The notes: generated by a model not told the origin, from the sequence alone. Shown: positions 43,801 through 50,876, counted from the stretch's first letter. The stretch is 63,214 bases of DNA from Defluviitaleaceae bacterium (GCA_009788055.1 WQSG01000011.1:1-63214); one strand, 5' to 3'. Numbers and translations: made by a program.

Positions 43801-44048
43801 CCTTGAACCGTTACCCTGTTGGCATAAGTAACATTGCCCTGCACCACAAACCAACCACTGGTTAGTGTGTTTGGCAGTGGGTTGCCCGGGGTAGGGGGTA
43901 TAAGGCTTGTGACACCAAACCGATGTTCTTCATCACCATTTTCATTTAGAAACGGAACATTGTTGACAATACCACCATTGGCAAACGCTACAGTTGGTGT
44001 TAGTCCTATAATTACAAATGTAATAAAAACAAAAAACAGTTTTTTCAT
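40851..44048 (-). CDS. Large secreted beta-helix protein with embedded gatase-like domain
   Basis: 1065 aa; start at 44048 with GGAGGAA upstream. Signal peptide 1-22 (VAFA-N). Residues about 95-310 contain some seven beta-helix repeats of about 25 aa (GGNITINGGIITATGG, GAGIGGG). About 375-560 looks like a type-1 glutamine-amidotransferase/ThuA-like fold (PRIAVVSGRYDLVCTVL, FVSRGGVLYVSDLS, GQGRVLFTSFHNSE). A middle beta domain, then a second parallel beta-helix at about 780-1000 (MRNGSVIENCRAAVGGAV, MHGGIIRNNRASLGGGVDI) of the polymorphic-adhesin type. No anchor seen. Probably an adhesin or matrix protein; a catalytic triad for the gatase-like part is not evident. Confidence 0.75.
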   Translation of the reverse strand: MKKLFFVFITFVIIGLTPTVAFANGGIVNNVPFLNENGDEEHRFGVTSLIPPTPGNPLPNTLTSGWFVVQGNVTYANRVTVQGNINLILANGAHLNATQGINVSEGNTITIFAQSTADNAGRLTATGGRAQSGIGGGEMQTGGNITINGGIIVASNYIFAAGIGGGYEGDGGNIIINGGVITATGGHSNAGAGIGSGPFGEGGNITINGGVITATGGLYGAGIGGGDSASGGNITINGGIITAIGNVHGAGIGDGGGSREGVNITINGGDITAIGGNNGAGIGGGTLGHGGNITINGGSVEAIASSSGNAVAIGRGSNGTDGTVRISGTYHFITNTSSNPAVAATRQIGTETFSGTAVTHIPLSNGRAINTLRYISLETLTAPQPRIAVVSGRYDLVCTVLARNGVAFSVLPVANFAARSGNYDIIFVACNAHPAPAAVRQFVSRGGVLYVSDLSADMLAQAFTNHVRFALITRHDFNAQIVNTGLAAQLGGASHMGVVGLWARIATRVPGNATIYLRHPANGHPVAFSFPYGQGRVLFTSFHNSEQATATIDEFLRYVVLRLSHNSIVDNMNTLAAAYGYSFEGAVFGTLMPQESSNVFSHTPAIGNDFRLMLDPSMGRFTIQLVDPLGRVFTNEGIGIATPSENVLPQAFATSFDLRLDDSFNLEENVKTHCCISLEERRAYDAHLPWLESIIINPEDLEDLIVELSQPVNATSFAEFNASNMTVVSLGSQGISVSNPIPGEWRFVVTSSNRFDNAAFVVGIAEKPTPPISSWDDLRREINSVGYGESRTISIGADFSAPTGVIGGTITIPSGRDITLVSNNLNIMRTLTQRNRSQRHFIVSGNLILDNNITLCGESADTESGGVSVRDGTLTMRNGSVIENCRAAVGGAVALHGSTFNMHGGIIRNNRASLGGGVDIFGNSRMNMSGGTITGNVATIYGGGVWVIGTVANGLGLSMTGGAITNNIATHSGGGIYSNGGNPANVSISPGAIVTGNTPDNTNIILARGLNTGFNDDCIYAVMEYRQEILRRHKDALSEYDYDTVPAAAEDEYLSYSPELFYPLD

Positions 44049-44200
44049 GTCGAGTTCCTCCAGTTTGTATAGTTTTTTGCAACTTTGCAATTTGTATTAT
44101 GGTAAATGCAAAGCTGGAAAATTGCAACAATTTTTTACATAAAAAAAGTTTTTTTTACAAAAAAATCCCCCTGAAATTTTCGCGAGGATTTTGTGAGAAT

Positions 44201-45490
44201 CTATTGTTCCCGAAATGTACCATAAATTTCACCTACATTGTGTGCAAGACCACCAGACACATTTCCCGCGTTGGAGTTATTAATTATAGTAATCACACTT
44301 GCAAAACCAACAATTCCACCTGTAGCAGTAAACGATTCAATGTCCCCTTTGTTATGGCAATTGGTTATTGAGCCGAATCGCATAAGACCGGTAATACCTC
44401 CCGCATGAGAAATCCTTGCGGGGTTAGAAGCGTAAATTGCCCCTGTGTTAAAACAATTGCTTATGTGAGATGCATTATTGGGGTCATCCGCTATAGTCCA
44501 GCCGCTTATCCCCCCGGCAAAAGCAAAACTGCCAATACCGGTTATTGCGGATATATCACCCGTGTTATGGCTATCCGAAATAATACTGTAACGAACATAA
44601 CCGATAAGCCCCCCTGCATGAGCATCAGACCCAACATAGGGTTCATTTACCGCGATTACTGTACCTGTGTTGAAAGAGTTGGTTAGTGTACCCCCCCTCA
44701 AAAAACCGCTGATTGACCCGGCAATTACATTGCTGTAAGCCCCGCCTGTTGATGTCCCCTTTATACTGCCGTCAACCATTCCTAAATTTTTAACTGTTCC
44801 CTCTCGGATAAATGAAAACAGCCCAACCAAAAGATGTTGCCTTGATGAAGTTCTATTAATATTTAATCCGATAATTTCAAAGCCGCCGCCGTCATAAACC
44901 CCGCGAAATACATAGTCAAACCAATTTATGTCGGACTCGAAAGTCCCGATAGGTTCCCAGCCCGCGCCGTTGTTGTAAAACAAGCCGTTCGGGTTTCGGG
45001 TATCAAAGTACATATCAATGTCATTAATTTGAATGTAGTGCGCGTAAAGGTTAAACCGCACCGCGTTCAGGTCTTGCGGGGTGGACACGTGGTAGGGGTC
45101 TTCTGCCGTGCCGCTTCCACCCGGGAAACGGTGCTTGCCATGCGTTGGGTCACATCTTAAACAGCCGCCACGCGGGCAAAGGGTTTCAAAATGCCCTGCC
45201 AACATACGTGCAAGGCGCGTTACGCTTGCCGCACTTACAAACCCGTCACAGTTTGTGTCTGCAATCCGCCGCCATTCATCCGTGTGGGTTTTGTGATTTG
45301 GTATGTTTTCAAATTGTCCTGTTACATAACGCGCAATAAAAGTTGCGTCCGCGCTTGTTAAACGCCCGTCACCGTCTGCATCGCCAATAACACCCGTCAT
45401 GGGTTTCCCCTCTGCCGCCGCAAAAACCGACATGACCAACACAAAAAACACCGCAACCATAAGTTTCACGGCAAACTTTTTCCCTTTCAT
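44201..45490 (-). CDS. Secreted dockerin-I + GLUG-repeat protein
   Basis: 429 aa. Signal peptide about 1-25 (FAAA). Dockerin type I at about 33-100: two Ca-binding loops DADGDGRLTSAD and DTNCDGFVSAAS, each followed by a helix with ARYVTG or ARMLAG. A short Cys/His linker (CPRGGCLRCDPTHGKH) and then GLUG-type beta-helix repeats from about 190 to the end (GGLIGYVRYSIISDSHNTGD, GGISGWT...CFNTGAI, GGITGLMRFGSITNCHNKGD). Dockerins bind cohesins; no cohesin is visible in the window, so its partner lies elsewhere or the domain has another role. Start at 45490 has only a weak ribosome site (GGGTTGG). It lies in a row with the beta-helix protein. Confidence 0.85.
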   Translation of the reverse strand: MKGKKFAVKLMVAVFFVLVMSVFAAAEGKPMTGVIGDADGDGRLTSADATFIARYVTGQFENIPNHKTHTDEWRRIADTNCDGFVSAASVTRLARMLAGHFETLCPRGGCLRCDPTHGKHRFPGGSGTAEDPYHVSTPQDLNAVRFNLYAHYIQINDIDMYFDTRNPNGLFYNNGAGWEPIGTFESDINWFDYVFRGVYDGGGFEIIGLNINRTSSRQHLLVGLFSFIREGTVKNLGMVDGSIKGTSTGGAYSNVIAGSISGFLRGGTLTNSFNTGTVIAVNEPYVGSDAHAGGLIGYVRYSIISDSHNTGDISAITGIGSFAFAGGISGWTIADDPNNASHISNCFNTGAIYASNPARISHAGGITGLMRFGSITNCHNKGDIESFTATGGIVGFASVITIINNSNAGNVSGGLAHNVGEIYGTFREQ

Positions 45491-45603
45491 AATCCAACCC
45501 CATTCCCATGCGTTATCACCAAATCATTATATGGATTATATCCCTCACACATATAAAAACGCAACACTTAAAGTACAAAAATAGCTGTTGCGGCAAGAAC
45601 TTG

Positions 45604-45695
45604 ATTCTCGCTACGCAACAACTTCACGTTCTCTCCGATACTAATTTTCATATCATCATCTCATATGTACTTTACCCCGTCGCGTTTAATTCAAC
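45604..45695 (-). pseudogene. Remnant of an HTH-TPR regulator gene start
   Basis: About 92 bp nearly identical to 47302-47392, which holds the upstream region, RBS and first 15 or so codons of the HTH-TPR regulator gene. Here the frame (MKISIGENVKLLRSE) decays within about 15 codons and stops. It is a duplicated promoter/start fragment left behind by recombination, lying just before a ParE/RelE toxin gene. Confidence 0.75.
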
Positions 45696-45697
45696 AT

Positions 45698-45994
45698 TTA
45701 GTTTTTTATTGCATTTTCTATATCCCTTGAACCGTAAATAATCCTGTGTATTTCTACAACGTGGGTATCTTCCTTAACTTTGTAGAAAACGGAATAACTT
45801 TTCACGGTTGTTACCCTGTATTGCGGTCGCTGAAAATGCTTTGGATAACGAAAGGGCATTGTTTCAAGGCTATCAACGCGGTTTATTATTTCGCCTATTA
45901 TTTTATCTGCAAGCCCACTGCCTACGCCATCAAGATATTCTGCAATTTTCGCGAAATCATTGCTCGCCGTGTCCATGTAGAATATGTCATACAT
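45698..45994 (-). CDS. ParE/RelE-family toxin
   Basis: 98 aa, the usual length. YDIFYMDTASNDFAKIAEYL at the start, RVDSLETMPFRYPKHF, YRVTTVKSYSVFYKV and VVEIHRIIYGSRDIEN at the end are classic ParE/RelE strand-helix motifs. Overlaps the Phd-type antitoxin stop by 8 nt. Which of ParE (gyrase) or RelE (mRNA) activity it has cannot be told from sequence alone. Confidence 0.88.
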   Translation of the reverse strand: MYDIFYMDTASNDFAKIAEYLDGVGSGLADKIIGEIINRVDSLETMPFRYPKHFQRPQYRVTTVKSYSVFYKVKEDTHVVEIHRIIYGSRDIENAIKN

Positions 45995-46277
45995 GGGTTT
46001 TTCTCCTGCGGTTTAAGATTCTTTCGTGTACTTCCTCTTTAGAGTACCATTTTGTATCGGGGTCTTTCGCCCGTTCCTCCGCTTCATCCAGCGCATTTAT
46101 AATGTATTGCTGATGTGCGAAGTCCTCATATTTTGCATATTCTTCCATGCTAATTAAAACCGTTTCGCCTTTACCGCAGTTTGTGATAATTACAGGATTG
46201 TTTTTTATTGCTAAATCCGCAAGCTCTCTGTAATTGTTGCGCAGTTCTCTTGACGGGCGCACTTGAACGTGTGGCAT
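45987..46277 (-). CDS. Phd/YefM-family antitoxin
   Basis: 96 aa; start at 46277 (MPHVQVRPS) with AAGGAG upstream. N-terminal Phd/YefM fold: SRELRNNYRELADLAIKNN, PVIITNCGKGETVLISMEEY; the acidic helical C-terminus (NALDEAEERAKDPDTKWYS) binds the toxin. Normal antitoxin-first order with the ParE/RelE gene. Probably autoregulated. Confidence 0.88.
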   Translation of the reverse strand: MPHVQVRPSRELRNNYRELADLAIKNNPVIITNCGKGETVLISMEEYAKYEDFAHQQYIINALDEAEERAKDPDTKWYSKEEVHERILNRRRKTHV

Positions 46278-46334
46278 ATATATCAACTCCTTGCTTTTTA
46301 AGATTGTATCAAACACTGACTACGCTATCAAGTT

Positions 46335-46466
46335 AAAAAAAGGCTGTTGCCAATCGTTTTCACGATTTGGCAACAGCCTTTTTTCGTTCCGCTAAATTAT
46401 TTCCACATTAACTTTCTTTTCTTCGTTGATTGCGGCGGCTTTTACAAGGGTGCGGATTGCGCGTGC
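46335..46466. repeat. Direct repeat copy 1: duplicated khpA 3' end plus terminator
   Basis: About 132 bp matching 48234-48366 with only a few differences near the stop codon. It includes a terminator hairpin (AAAGGCTGTTGCCAA and TTGGCAACAGCCTTT, loop near 46357-46367) and the last 24 codons of khpA on the minus strand. In this copy those codons are the tail of the HTH-TPR regulator gene. The two copies lie about 1.9 kb apart in direct orientation. Confidence 0.9.
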
Positions 46467-47348
46467 GGGGCGTGCTGTATGTTCAAGACAGCCCGACTTC
46501 TCGTAGAAAGCCAACAGCTTTTCCCATGTGATTATGGCTTCGTTAATCCGCCCCAATTCTTGCAGGGTGTGCGCCGTTGCGTAATAATTATCAACCACGG
46601 ACGGGTCAAGGAGAATGGATTTTTCCCAGCAATCAAGGGCTTTTTCATGCTCCCCCTGTTCGCGTAGCACGAACCCGCACAAGCTGTGCAAAAATGCGTC
46701 ATTGGGGAATTTCTCAAGCCCGCGAAGGGCTGTTTCCAGTGCCAACTCGGTGTTTCCGTGAGTGTTAAGGTTTCTGCCGACAGGATAATATGCGTGTACT
46801 AAATTATGCCAATTTTTTATATTTGCGGAGTCGGATTTAATCTGCGCTTCGTATTTTTCGATGCTTTCGTGATTACGCCCCTGTTTTGCCAATAGCGTAA
46901 TCAGCAAGTTTTCCGCGCCGTTATCGCCAAGAGATATTGCTTCATTTAACAGGCTCTCCGCCTTCGCCGCAAGAGCGTCTGCACGGTAGATATTCAGCCG
47001 CGCATAGCCGCTTATGTCGCAGGCGTCTGCATTGTCGCTTGAAACCAGCCGCTCATACTCGGCTTCAGCCTTGTCAAAATCCTCTTTCCTGCCCGTCATG
47101 TCATACCTTGCCGTTAAACGCTCTGCCCTGTTTTTGTAACCCGTCATGTCCACTTTAAACAACTCGTCAATCGTAATGTCGAAATACTCTGCGATAATCG
47201 GCAGCAACGCGATATCAGGCGTAGTTACCCCGTTCTCCCACTTGCTCACCGCCTGACACGATATTTTTAAATAGTCTGCCAGTTGCTCTTGCGTAACTTG
47301 CTTCTCGCTACGCAACAATTTCACGTTCTCTCCGATACTAATTTTCAT
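46392..47348 (-). CDS. XRE HTH-TPR regulator with a khpA-derived C-terminal tail
   Basis: 318 aa; AGGTGATG ribosome site. HTH_3 at about 4-60 (VTQEQLADYLKISCQAVSKW) and about five TPR-like helix pairs at 80-285 (LLNEAISLGDNGAENLLIT, ALRGLEKFPNDAFLHSLCGF, ALDCWEKSILLDPSVVDNYY). The last 24 residues are identical to the C-terminus of KhpA encoded at 48292 and arise from the duplicated DNA. The true C-terminus was therefore probably replaced by recombination. TPR-containing XRE proteins sense peptides or protein partners; this one is divergent from a toxin-antitoxin operon. Confidence 0.85.
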   Translation of the reverse strand: MKISIGENVKLLRSEKQVTQEQLADYLKISCQAVSKWENGVTTPDIALLPIIAEYFDITIDELFKVDMTGYKNRAERLTARYDMTGRKEDFDKAEAEYERLVSSDNADACDISGYARLNIYRADALAAKAESLLNEAISLGDNGAENLLITLLAKQGRNHESIEKYEAQIKSDSANIKNWHNLVHAYYPVGRNLNTHGNTELALETALRGLEKFPNDAFLHSLCGFVLREQGEHEKALDCWEKSILLDPSVVDNYYATAHTLQELGRINEAIITWEKLLAFYEKSGCLEHTARPARAIRTLVKAAAINEEKKVNVEII

Positions 47349-47510
47349 ATCATCACCTCATATGTACTTTACCCCGTTGCGTTTAATTCAACAATAACCG
47401 CGCAGGCTACGTAATATCAACTGCTACTATAAAATCAGGAGTGTGACCATTAACGACACCATCTGTACATCGGCGTTATAATGTCGTATACTATTTGGGA
47501 GGTGATTTCA

Positions 47511-47810
47511 ATGGTAGCTACTAAATCAAATGTGAATGTAAAAATTGATACTACGGTTAAAGAAACCGCAACCATGCTATTAGACCGCATGGGAATTGAC
47601 CAGACCACGGCAATAGATATGTTTTACAGGCAGATAATAGCCGAACGGCGTTTGCCTTTTCAGCCTGTGGTTGCCCCTACGCCGGAAGAACAACTAACAA
47701 GAGCAATTCGGAATATCCCAAGGGTAAAACTTGAAGCAGACGAGAATGGTTATGCCGTTGTAGATAAAGATAAACACCCCGAAATTTACGACTGGGCGGT
47801 GAATGGTTGA
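47511..47810 (+). CDS. RelB/DinJ-family antitoxin
   Basis: 99 aa; start at 47511 with GGGAGGTG upstream and a TATAAT at 47477-47482. Ribbon-helix-helix N-terminus NVNVKIDTTVKETATMLLD, RMGIDQTTAIDMFYRQII is typical of RelB/DinJ. The C-terminal half (PRVKLEADENGYAVVDKD) would contact the toxin. Its TGA overlaps the ATG of the downstream toxin by one base. Here DinJ is paired with a PemK-type toxin, a less usual pairing. Confidence 0.88.
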   Translation: MVATKSNVNVKIDTTVKETATMLLDRMGIDQTTAIDMFYRQIIAERRLPFQPVVAPTPEEQLTRAIRNIPRVKLEADENGYAVVDKDKHPEIYDWAVNG

Positions 47811-48124
47811 TGAATCCATACGACCTTCACATTGCCTATGTTGCGTGGAGTAGTGACGGAAAACGCCGACCTGTATTAGTGCTATCTTCCACTCAAAACG
47901 AAGCGGCTGTTTTTCAGATTACATCACAATATGATAGCAAAAGTGCCGCTATTCAAGCCCAATACATCGCCATTGATGATTGGGCGCAAGCGGGGCTTGC
48001 AAAGCAATCTTACATAGACATCGGCAGAATCATTGATTTACCGATAGCTACTATTCAATCTGCGCCCATTGGTAAGTTATCAGAAAAAGACTTGCGCAAA
48101 TTACTCGCCATATTGAACTACTGA
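47810..48124 (+). CDS. PemK/MazF-like toxin
   Basis: 104 aa. The strands YVAWSSDGKRRPVLVLSS and VFQITSQYDSKS (RP and ITS motifs), DIGRIIDLP, and a C-terminal helix (LSEKDLRKLLAIL) match the PemK/MazF endoribonuclease fold. Translationally coupled to the DinJ-type antitoxin (TGATG). Confidence 0.8.
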   Translation: MNPYDLHIAYVAWSSDGKRRPVLVLSSTQNEAAVFQITSQYDSKSAAIQAQYIAIDDWAQAGLAKQSYIDIGRIIDLPIATIQSAPIGKLSEKDLRKLLAILNY

Positions 48125-48137
48125 AAGGGGTTACAGT

Positions 48138-48311
48138 ATGACTACCCATAAAGAAAAAGTGTTAGCGCATTACAAGGATTACACCGACAGAGCGGGTGAA
48201 GACAACAGGTCAAATTTTGTACTAAGTTGCAATAAAAAAAGGCTGTTGCCAATCGTTTTCACGATTTGGCAACAGCCTTTTTTTGTCATGCCTAAATTAT
48301 TTCCACATTAA
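48138..48311 (+). pseudogene. Truncated gene cut by the khpA repeat
   Basis: ATG with a good GAAAGGGG ribosome site opens MTTHKEKVLAHYKDYTDRAG, about 32 native-looking codons, which then run into the terminator/khpA repeat at 48234 and end at 48311. Evidently the 5' end of a third gene of the toxin-antitoxin operon, with the rest lost at the recombination joint. The original function cannot be read. Confidence 0.65.
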
Positions 48312-48366
48312 CTTTCTTTTCTTCGTTGATTGCGGCGGCTTTTACAAGGGTGCGGATTGCGCGTGC
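48234..48366. repeat. Direct repeat copy 2: khpA 3' end plus terminator
   Basis: The resident copy: terminator hairpin (48238-48285) followed by the genuine 3' end of khpA on the minus strand. See the partner at 46335-46466. Confidence 0.9.
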
Positions 48367-48519
48367 AATGCGGCCTTGTTTGCCTATTACTTTGCCCATG
48401 TCGTCGGGGGCAACTTTTAGGCGCAGGGTGGTTACGCCGTCTTTTTCTTCTTCGATTACTTCAACTTTGTCGGGCTCGTCCACCAAGCGTTTTGCAACCA
48501 TGTTTAAAAGTTCGTTCAT
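48292..48519 (-). CDS. khpA: KhpA, KH-domain RNA-binding protein
   Basis: 75 aa; GGGAGGG ribosome site. One KH domain with the GxxG-type loop VIGKQGRIARAIRTL at about 44-58 and the upstream DDMGK; VNVEII ends the protein. RNA chaperone/regulator that partners KhpB in many Firmicutes. Follows rpsP by 14 nt as in the conserved ylxM-ffh-rpsP-khpA-rimM-trmD-rplS order. The rimM/trmD genes expected next are absent, replaced by the repeat and toxin-antitoxin island. Confidence 0.95.
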   Translation of the reverse strand: MNELLNMVAKRLVDEPDKVEVIEEEKDGVTTLRLKVAPDDMGKVIGKQGRIARAIRTLVKAAAINEEKKVNVEII

Positions 48520-48533
48520 TGTGCTTTCCCTCC

Positions 48534-48770
48534 CTAAACTCCGGACTTTTTAAGGAGTGCGCGAACTGTATCTGTGGGTTGCGCGCCTTTGGAAATCCAA
48601 TCTTTTGCGGCATCTGTGTCTACGCGCAGGTCGGTTGGTTTTTTGGTTGGGTCGTATGTGCCGATTTCTGCAAGAACCTTGCCGTCACGCGGGGTGCGGC
48701 TGTCTGCTACAACAATACGATAAAACGGAGATTTTTTTGCTCCCATTCTTTTCAAGCGAATCTTTACCAT
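48534..48770 (-). CDS. rpsP: 30S ribosomal protein S16
   Basis: 78 aa; start at 48770 ([13 protein letters not shown]) with AAAGGTG upstream. Whole-length S16 with [27 protein letters not shown] and the C-terminal [13 protein letters not shown]. Small subunit assembly protein. Between ffh and khpA in the standard order, but separated from ffh by repeat R11. Confidence 0.97.
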   Translation of the reverse strand: MVKIRLKRMGAKKSPFYRIVVADSRTPRDGKVLAEIGTYDPTKKPTDLRVDTDAAKDWISKGAQPTDTVRALLKKSGV

Positions 48771-48811
48771 TTTTAAATCACCTTTCAAAATTTTTTATTT
48801 TTTTATAATAA

Positions 48812-48970
48812 GACCTTGGGGGACGCTGTCCCCCAAACCCCCTGCAAGGGGACAAGTCCCCTTGACCCCGTCTTTGAAAACCGCGTAGCGGTTTTCAGGT
48901 CAAAGTTTTTTGTCGAACTTTTTTTCAAAAAAGTTCGTGGAGGTTCGGGGGTGAACCCCCCGAGGTTTTA
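48812..48970. repeat. Modular palindromic repeat R11
   Basis: Between ffh (stop 6 nt away) and rpsP, inside a conserved operon. Modules: AAGACCTTGGGGGACGCTGTCCCCCAA, CAAGGGGACAAGTCCCCTTG, central GAAAACCGCGTAGCGGTTTTC, GTCAAAGTTTTTTGTC, GAACTTTTTTTC/AAAAAAGTTC, GGGGGTGAACCCCCCGAGGTTTTAA. No TATCGCTAGTCC tract. Confidence 0.85.
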
Positions 48971-48976
48971 ATTATC

Positions 48977-50338
48977 CTACCCGAAAAACGGAAGCTTGCC
49001 CATTTTGCCAAGCAAGCCCTTGCCTTTTTTGCCGCCCTTGCCCATCATGCCGGAGAAGCCTTTTAGCATTTTGCGCATTTCCTCGAATTGCTTTAGAAGG
49101 CGGTTTACTTCTTGGATGGTGCGGCCGCTTCCGGCGGCTATGCGCCGTTTGCGCGAACCGTTCAGGATTTCGGGGTTCTGCCGCTCCTTCTTTGTCATGG
49201 ACTGGATTATGGCTTCCATGTGAACCATGGCTTTTTCGTCAATTTCCGCGCCTGCAAGTGCGGCTTGGTTTACGCCCGGCATCATGCCCAACAAGTCCTT
49301 GATGTTGCCCATCTTTTTGATTTGTTGCATTTGTTGCAGGAAGTCTTCCAAGTCAAGCGAGTTTTCGCGGAATTTTTTTTCAAGGTCGGCGGCTTGCTTT
49401 TCGTCGAAAGCCTGTTGGGCTTTGTCGATTAGGCTTAGAACGTCGCCCATGCCAAGTATTCGTGATGCCATGCGGTCGGGGTGGAAGGGCTCCATGTCGT
49501 CAAGTTTTTCGCCCATGCCTATATATTTGACGGGTTTGCCTGTCACTTTTTTGACGGAAAGAACCGCACCGCCGCGTGTATCCGAGTCCAGTTTTGTAAC
49601 GATAATGCCGTCCAAGCCAAGTTTTTCGTCAAAGGTTTTTGCAACGTTTACGGCATCTTGCCCCGTCATCGCGTCCACCACTAAGAGAATTTCCTGCGGC
49701 TTAACTTTTGCGCGGATATCGCCCAGTTCGTCCATTAATGTGTCGTCTATATGCAAACGGCCGGCGGTGTCTATGAGTACAATGTCGTGTCCGTTTTCGT
49801 TTGCGAATTCCAAACTTTTTTCTGCAATGGTTACGGGGCTTGCTTTGTCGCCCATTTCAAAAACGGGAATATTGTACGTGCTTCCCACTACCTGCAACTG
49901 CTTGATTGCCGCAGGGCGATAAACGTCACACGCCACAAGAAGCGGGCGTTTGCCCTGCTTGCGCATTAGCCCCGCAAGCTTGCCGCTACTGGTGGTTTTT
50001 CCCGCGCCCTGAAGCCCAACCATCATGTAAACCGTAGGCGGTTTTGACGAAAAAGTAAGCTGGCTTTGGGTAGAACCCATAAGTGCAATCATTTCCTCAT
50101 GGACGAGTTTGATTACCTGCTGACCGGGGTTAAGGCTCTCTAAAATTTCATGCCCAACGGCTTTTTCCGTAATGCTTGCAACAAAGTCTTTTACAACGCG
50201 GAAGTTTACATCCGCTTCAAGCAATGCAAGACGCACCTCGCGCATTGCTTCCTTTACATCGCCCTCCGCAAGCTTGCCTTTTCCGCGAAGCTTCTTGAAT
50301 ACGTCTTGCAGTTTTTCGCCTAAGCTTTCAAATGCCAT
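48977..50338 (-). CDS. ffh: Signal recognition particle protein Ffh (SRP54)
   Basis: 453 aa. N domain at about 1-90, GTPase with G1 GLQGAGKTTSSGK (about 109-121), DTAGRLHID (about 191-199), TKLDSDTRGG and GMGEKLDDMEPF; Met-rich M domain from about 300 (LQQMQQIKKMGNIKDLLGMMPG, MTKKERQNPEILNGSRKRRIA) that binds 4.5S RNA and signal peptides, then a GKGGKKGKG tail. Targets nascent membrane and secretory proteins to FtsY. Good AAGGGG ribosome site; 13 nt after ylxM. Confidence 0.98.
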   Translation of the reverse strand: MAFESLGEKLQDVFKKLRGKGKLAEGDVKEAMREVRLALLEADVNFRVVKDFVASITEKAVGHEILESLNPGQQVIKLVHEEMIALMGSTQSQLTFSSKPPTVYMMVGLQGAGKTTSSGKLAGLMRKQGKRPLLVACDVYRPAAIKQLQVVGSTYNIPVFEMGDKASPVTIAEKSLEFANENGHDIVLIDTAGRLHIDDTLMDELGDIRAKVKPQEILLVVDAMTGQDAVNVAKTFDEKLGLDGIIVTKLDSDTRGGAVLSVKKVTGKPVKYIGMGEKLDDMEPFHPDRMASRILGMGDVLSLIDKAQQAFDEKQAADLEKKFRENSLDLEDFLQQMQQIKKMGNIKDLLGMMPGVNQAALAGAEIDEKAMVHMEAIIQSMTKKERQNPEILNGSRKRRIAAGSGRTIQEVNRLLKQFEEMRKMLKGFSGMMGKGGKKGKGLLGKMGKLPFFG

Positions 50339-50351
50339 ATTGTGCCGCCCC

Positions 50352-50717
50352 TTAGAGGTTGGATGTGAGACTGTTTAACAACCTTCGTATTTGTGCGATA
50401 ATCGCGCCGCGTTCTGTGGTGTGCGGGTTGCTTTCAAGGTCGTCCAGCGCGAGATTTATTTTTGACGCAAAAGCTTGCTGATTTTCAGACTTTTCAACCA
50501 AGCCCAAAAGCTTATCGTAGTGGTTAAGCCGCCCGTTCACGCGCTTTAGCATATCCGCAACGGCTTGCGGCGTGATTTCCATATACGCGCCAATTTCCGC
50601 CAACGAGTTGTCTTCCATATAATGCATTGTGAAAACTTCGCGCTGTTTGGCGGTTAGCAACGCCTCGTAGAAATCGAAACGCAAATTCTTTTGCTGTCTG
50701 GTTTCAGGTAAATCCAT
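50352..50717 (-). CDS. ylxM: YlxM/UPF0122 helix-turn-helix protein
   Basis: 121 aa. Sigma-region-4-like HTH: LRFDFYEALLTAKQREVF, DNSLAEIGAYMEITPQAVAD, then a helical tail. Accessory to the SRP pathway in Firmicutes; canonical gene just upstream of ffh. AAGGACG ribosome site. First gene of the operon. Confidence 0.92.
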   Translation of the reverse strand: MDLPETRQQKNLRFDFYEALLTAKQREVFTMHYMEDNSLAEIGAYMEITPQAVADMLKRVNGRLNHYDKLLGLVEKSENQQAFASKINLALDDLESNPHTTERGAIIAQIRRLLNSLTSNL

Positions 50718-50745
50718 AGTTCACGTCCTTAGGAATTGTTAAGTG

Positions 50746-50876
50746 ATAACTTGCGAATTTAGGCGCAGGATTTTTGTCTAAAGGCAAGGCGCAAAAGCCG
50801 CCGCGACACAGAGTGTCGCAAGGATTTTTGCAACGCAGACTTTCGGCAAAAATACAAGCATTAATTCGCAAGTTAT
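50746..50876. repeat. Large imperfect palindrome (MITE-like), 131 bp
   Basis: The gap 50718-51013 has no gene. ATAACTTGCGAATT (50746-50759) pairs perfectly with AATTCGCAAGTTAT (50863-50876), and the stem continues imperfectly through ATTTTTGTCTAAAGGC/GACTTTCGGCAAAAAT and GCGCAAAAGCC/GGATTTTTGC to a GCGACACAGAGTGTCGC apex. The whole unit can fold as one long cruciform. Different from the R family; lies between the divergent ylxM and yqfC units. Confidence 0.75.

Noticed and set aside
45698-48311. Possible transposon or integrative element with its own recombinase
   Set aside because: Direct repeats and cargo are present, but no integrase, transposase or relaxase frame could be found, so only a recombination scar is claimed.
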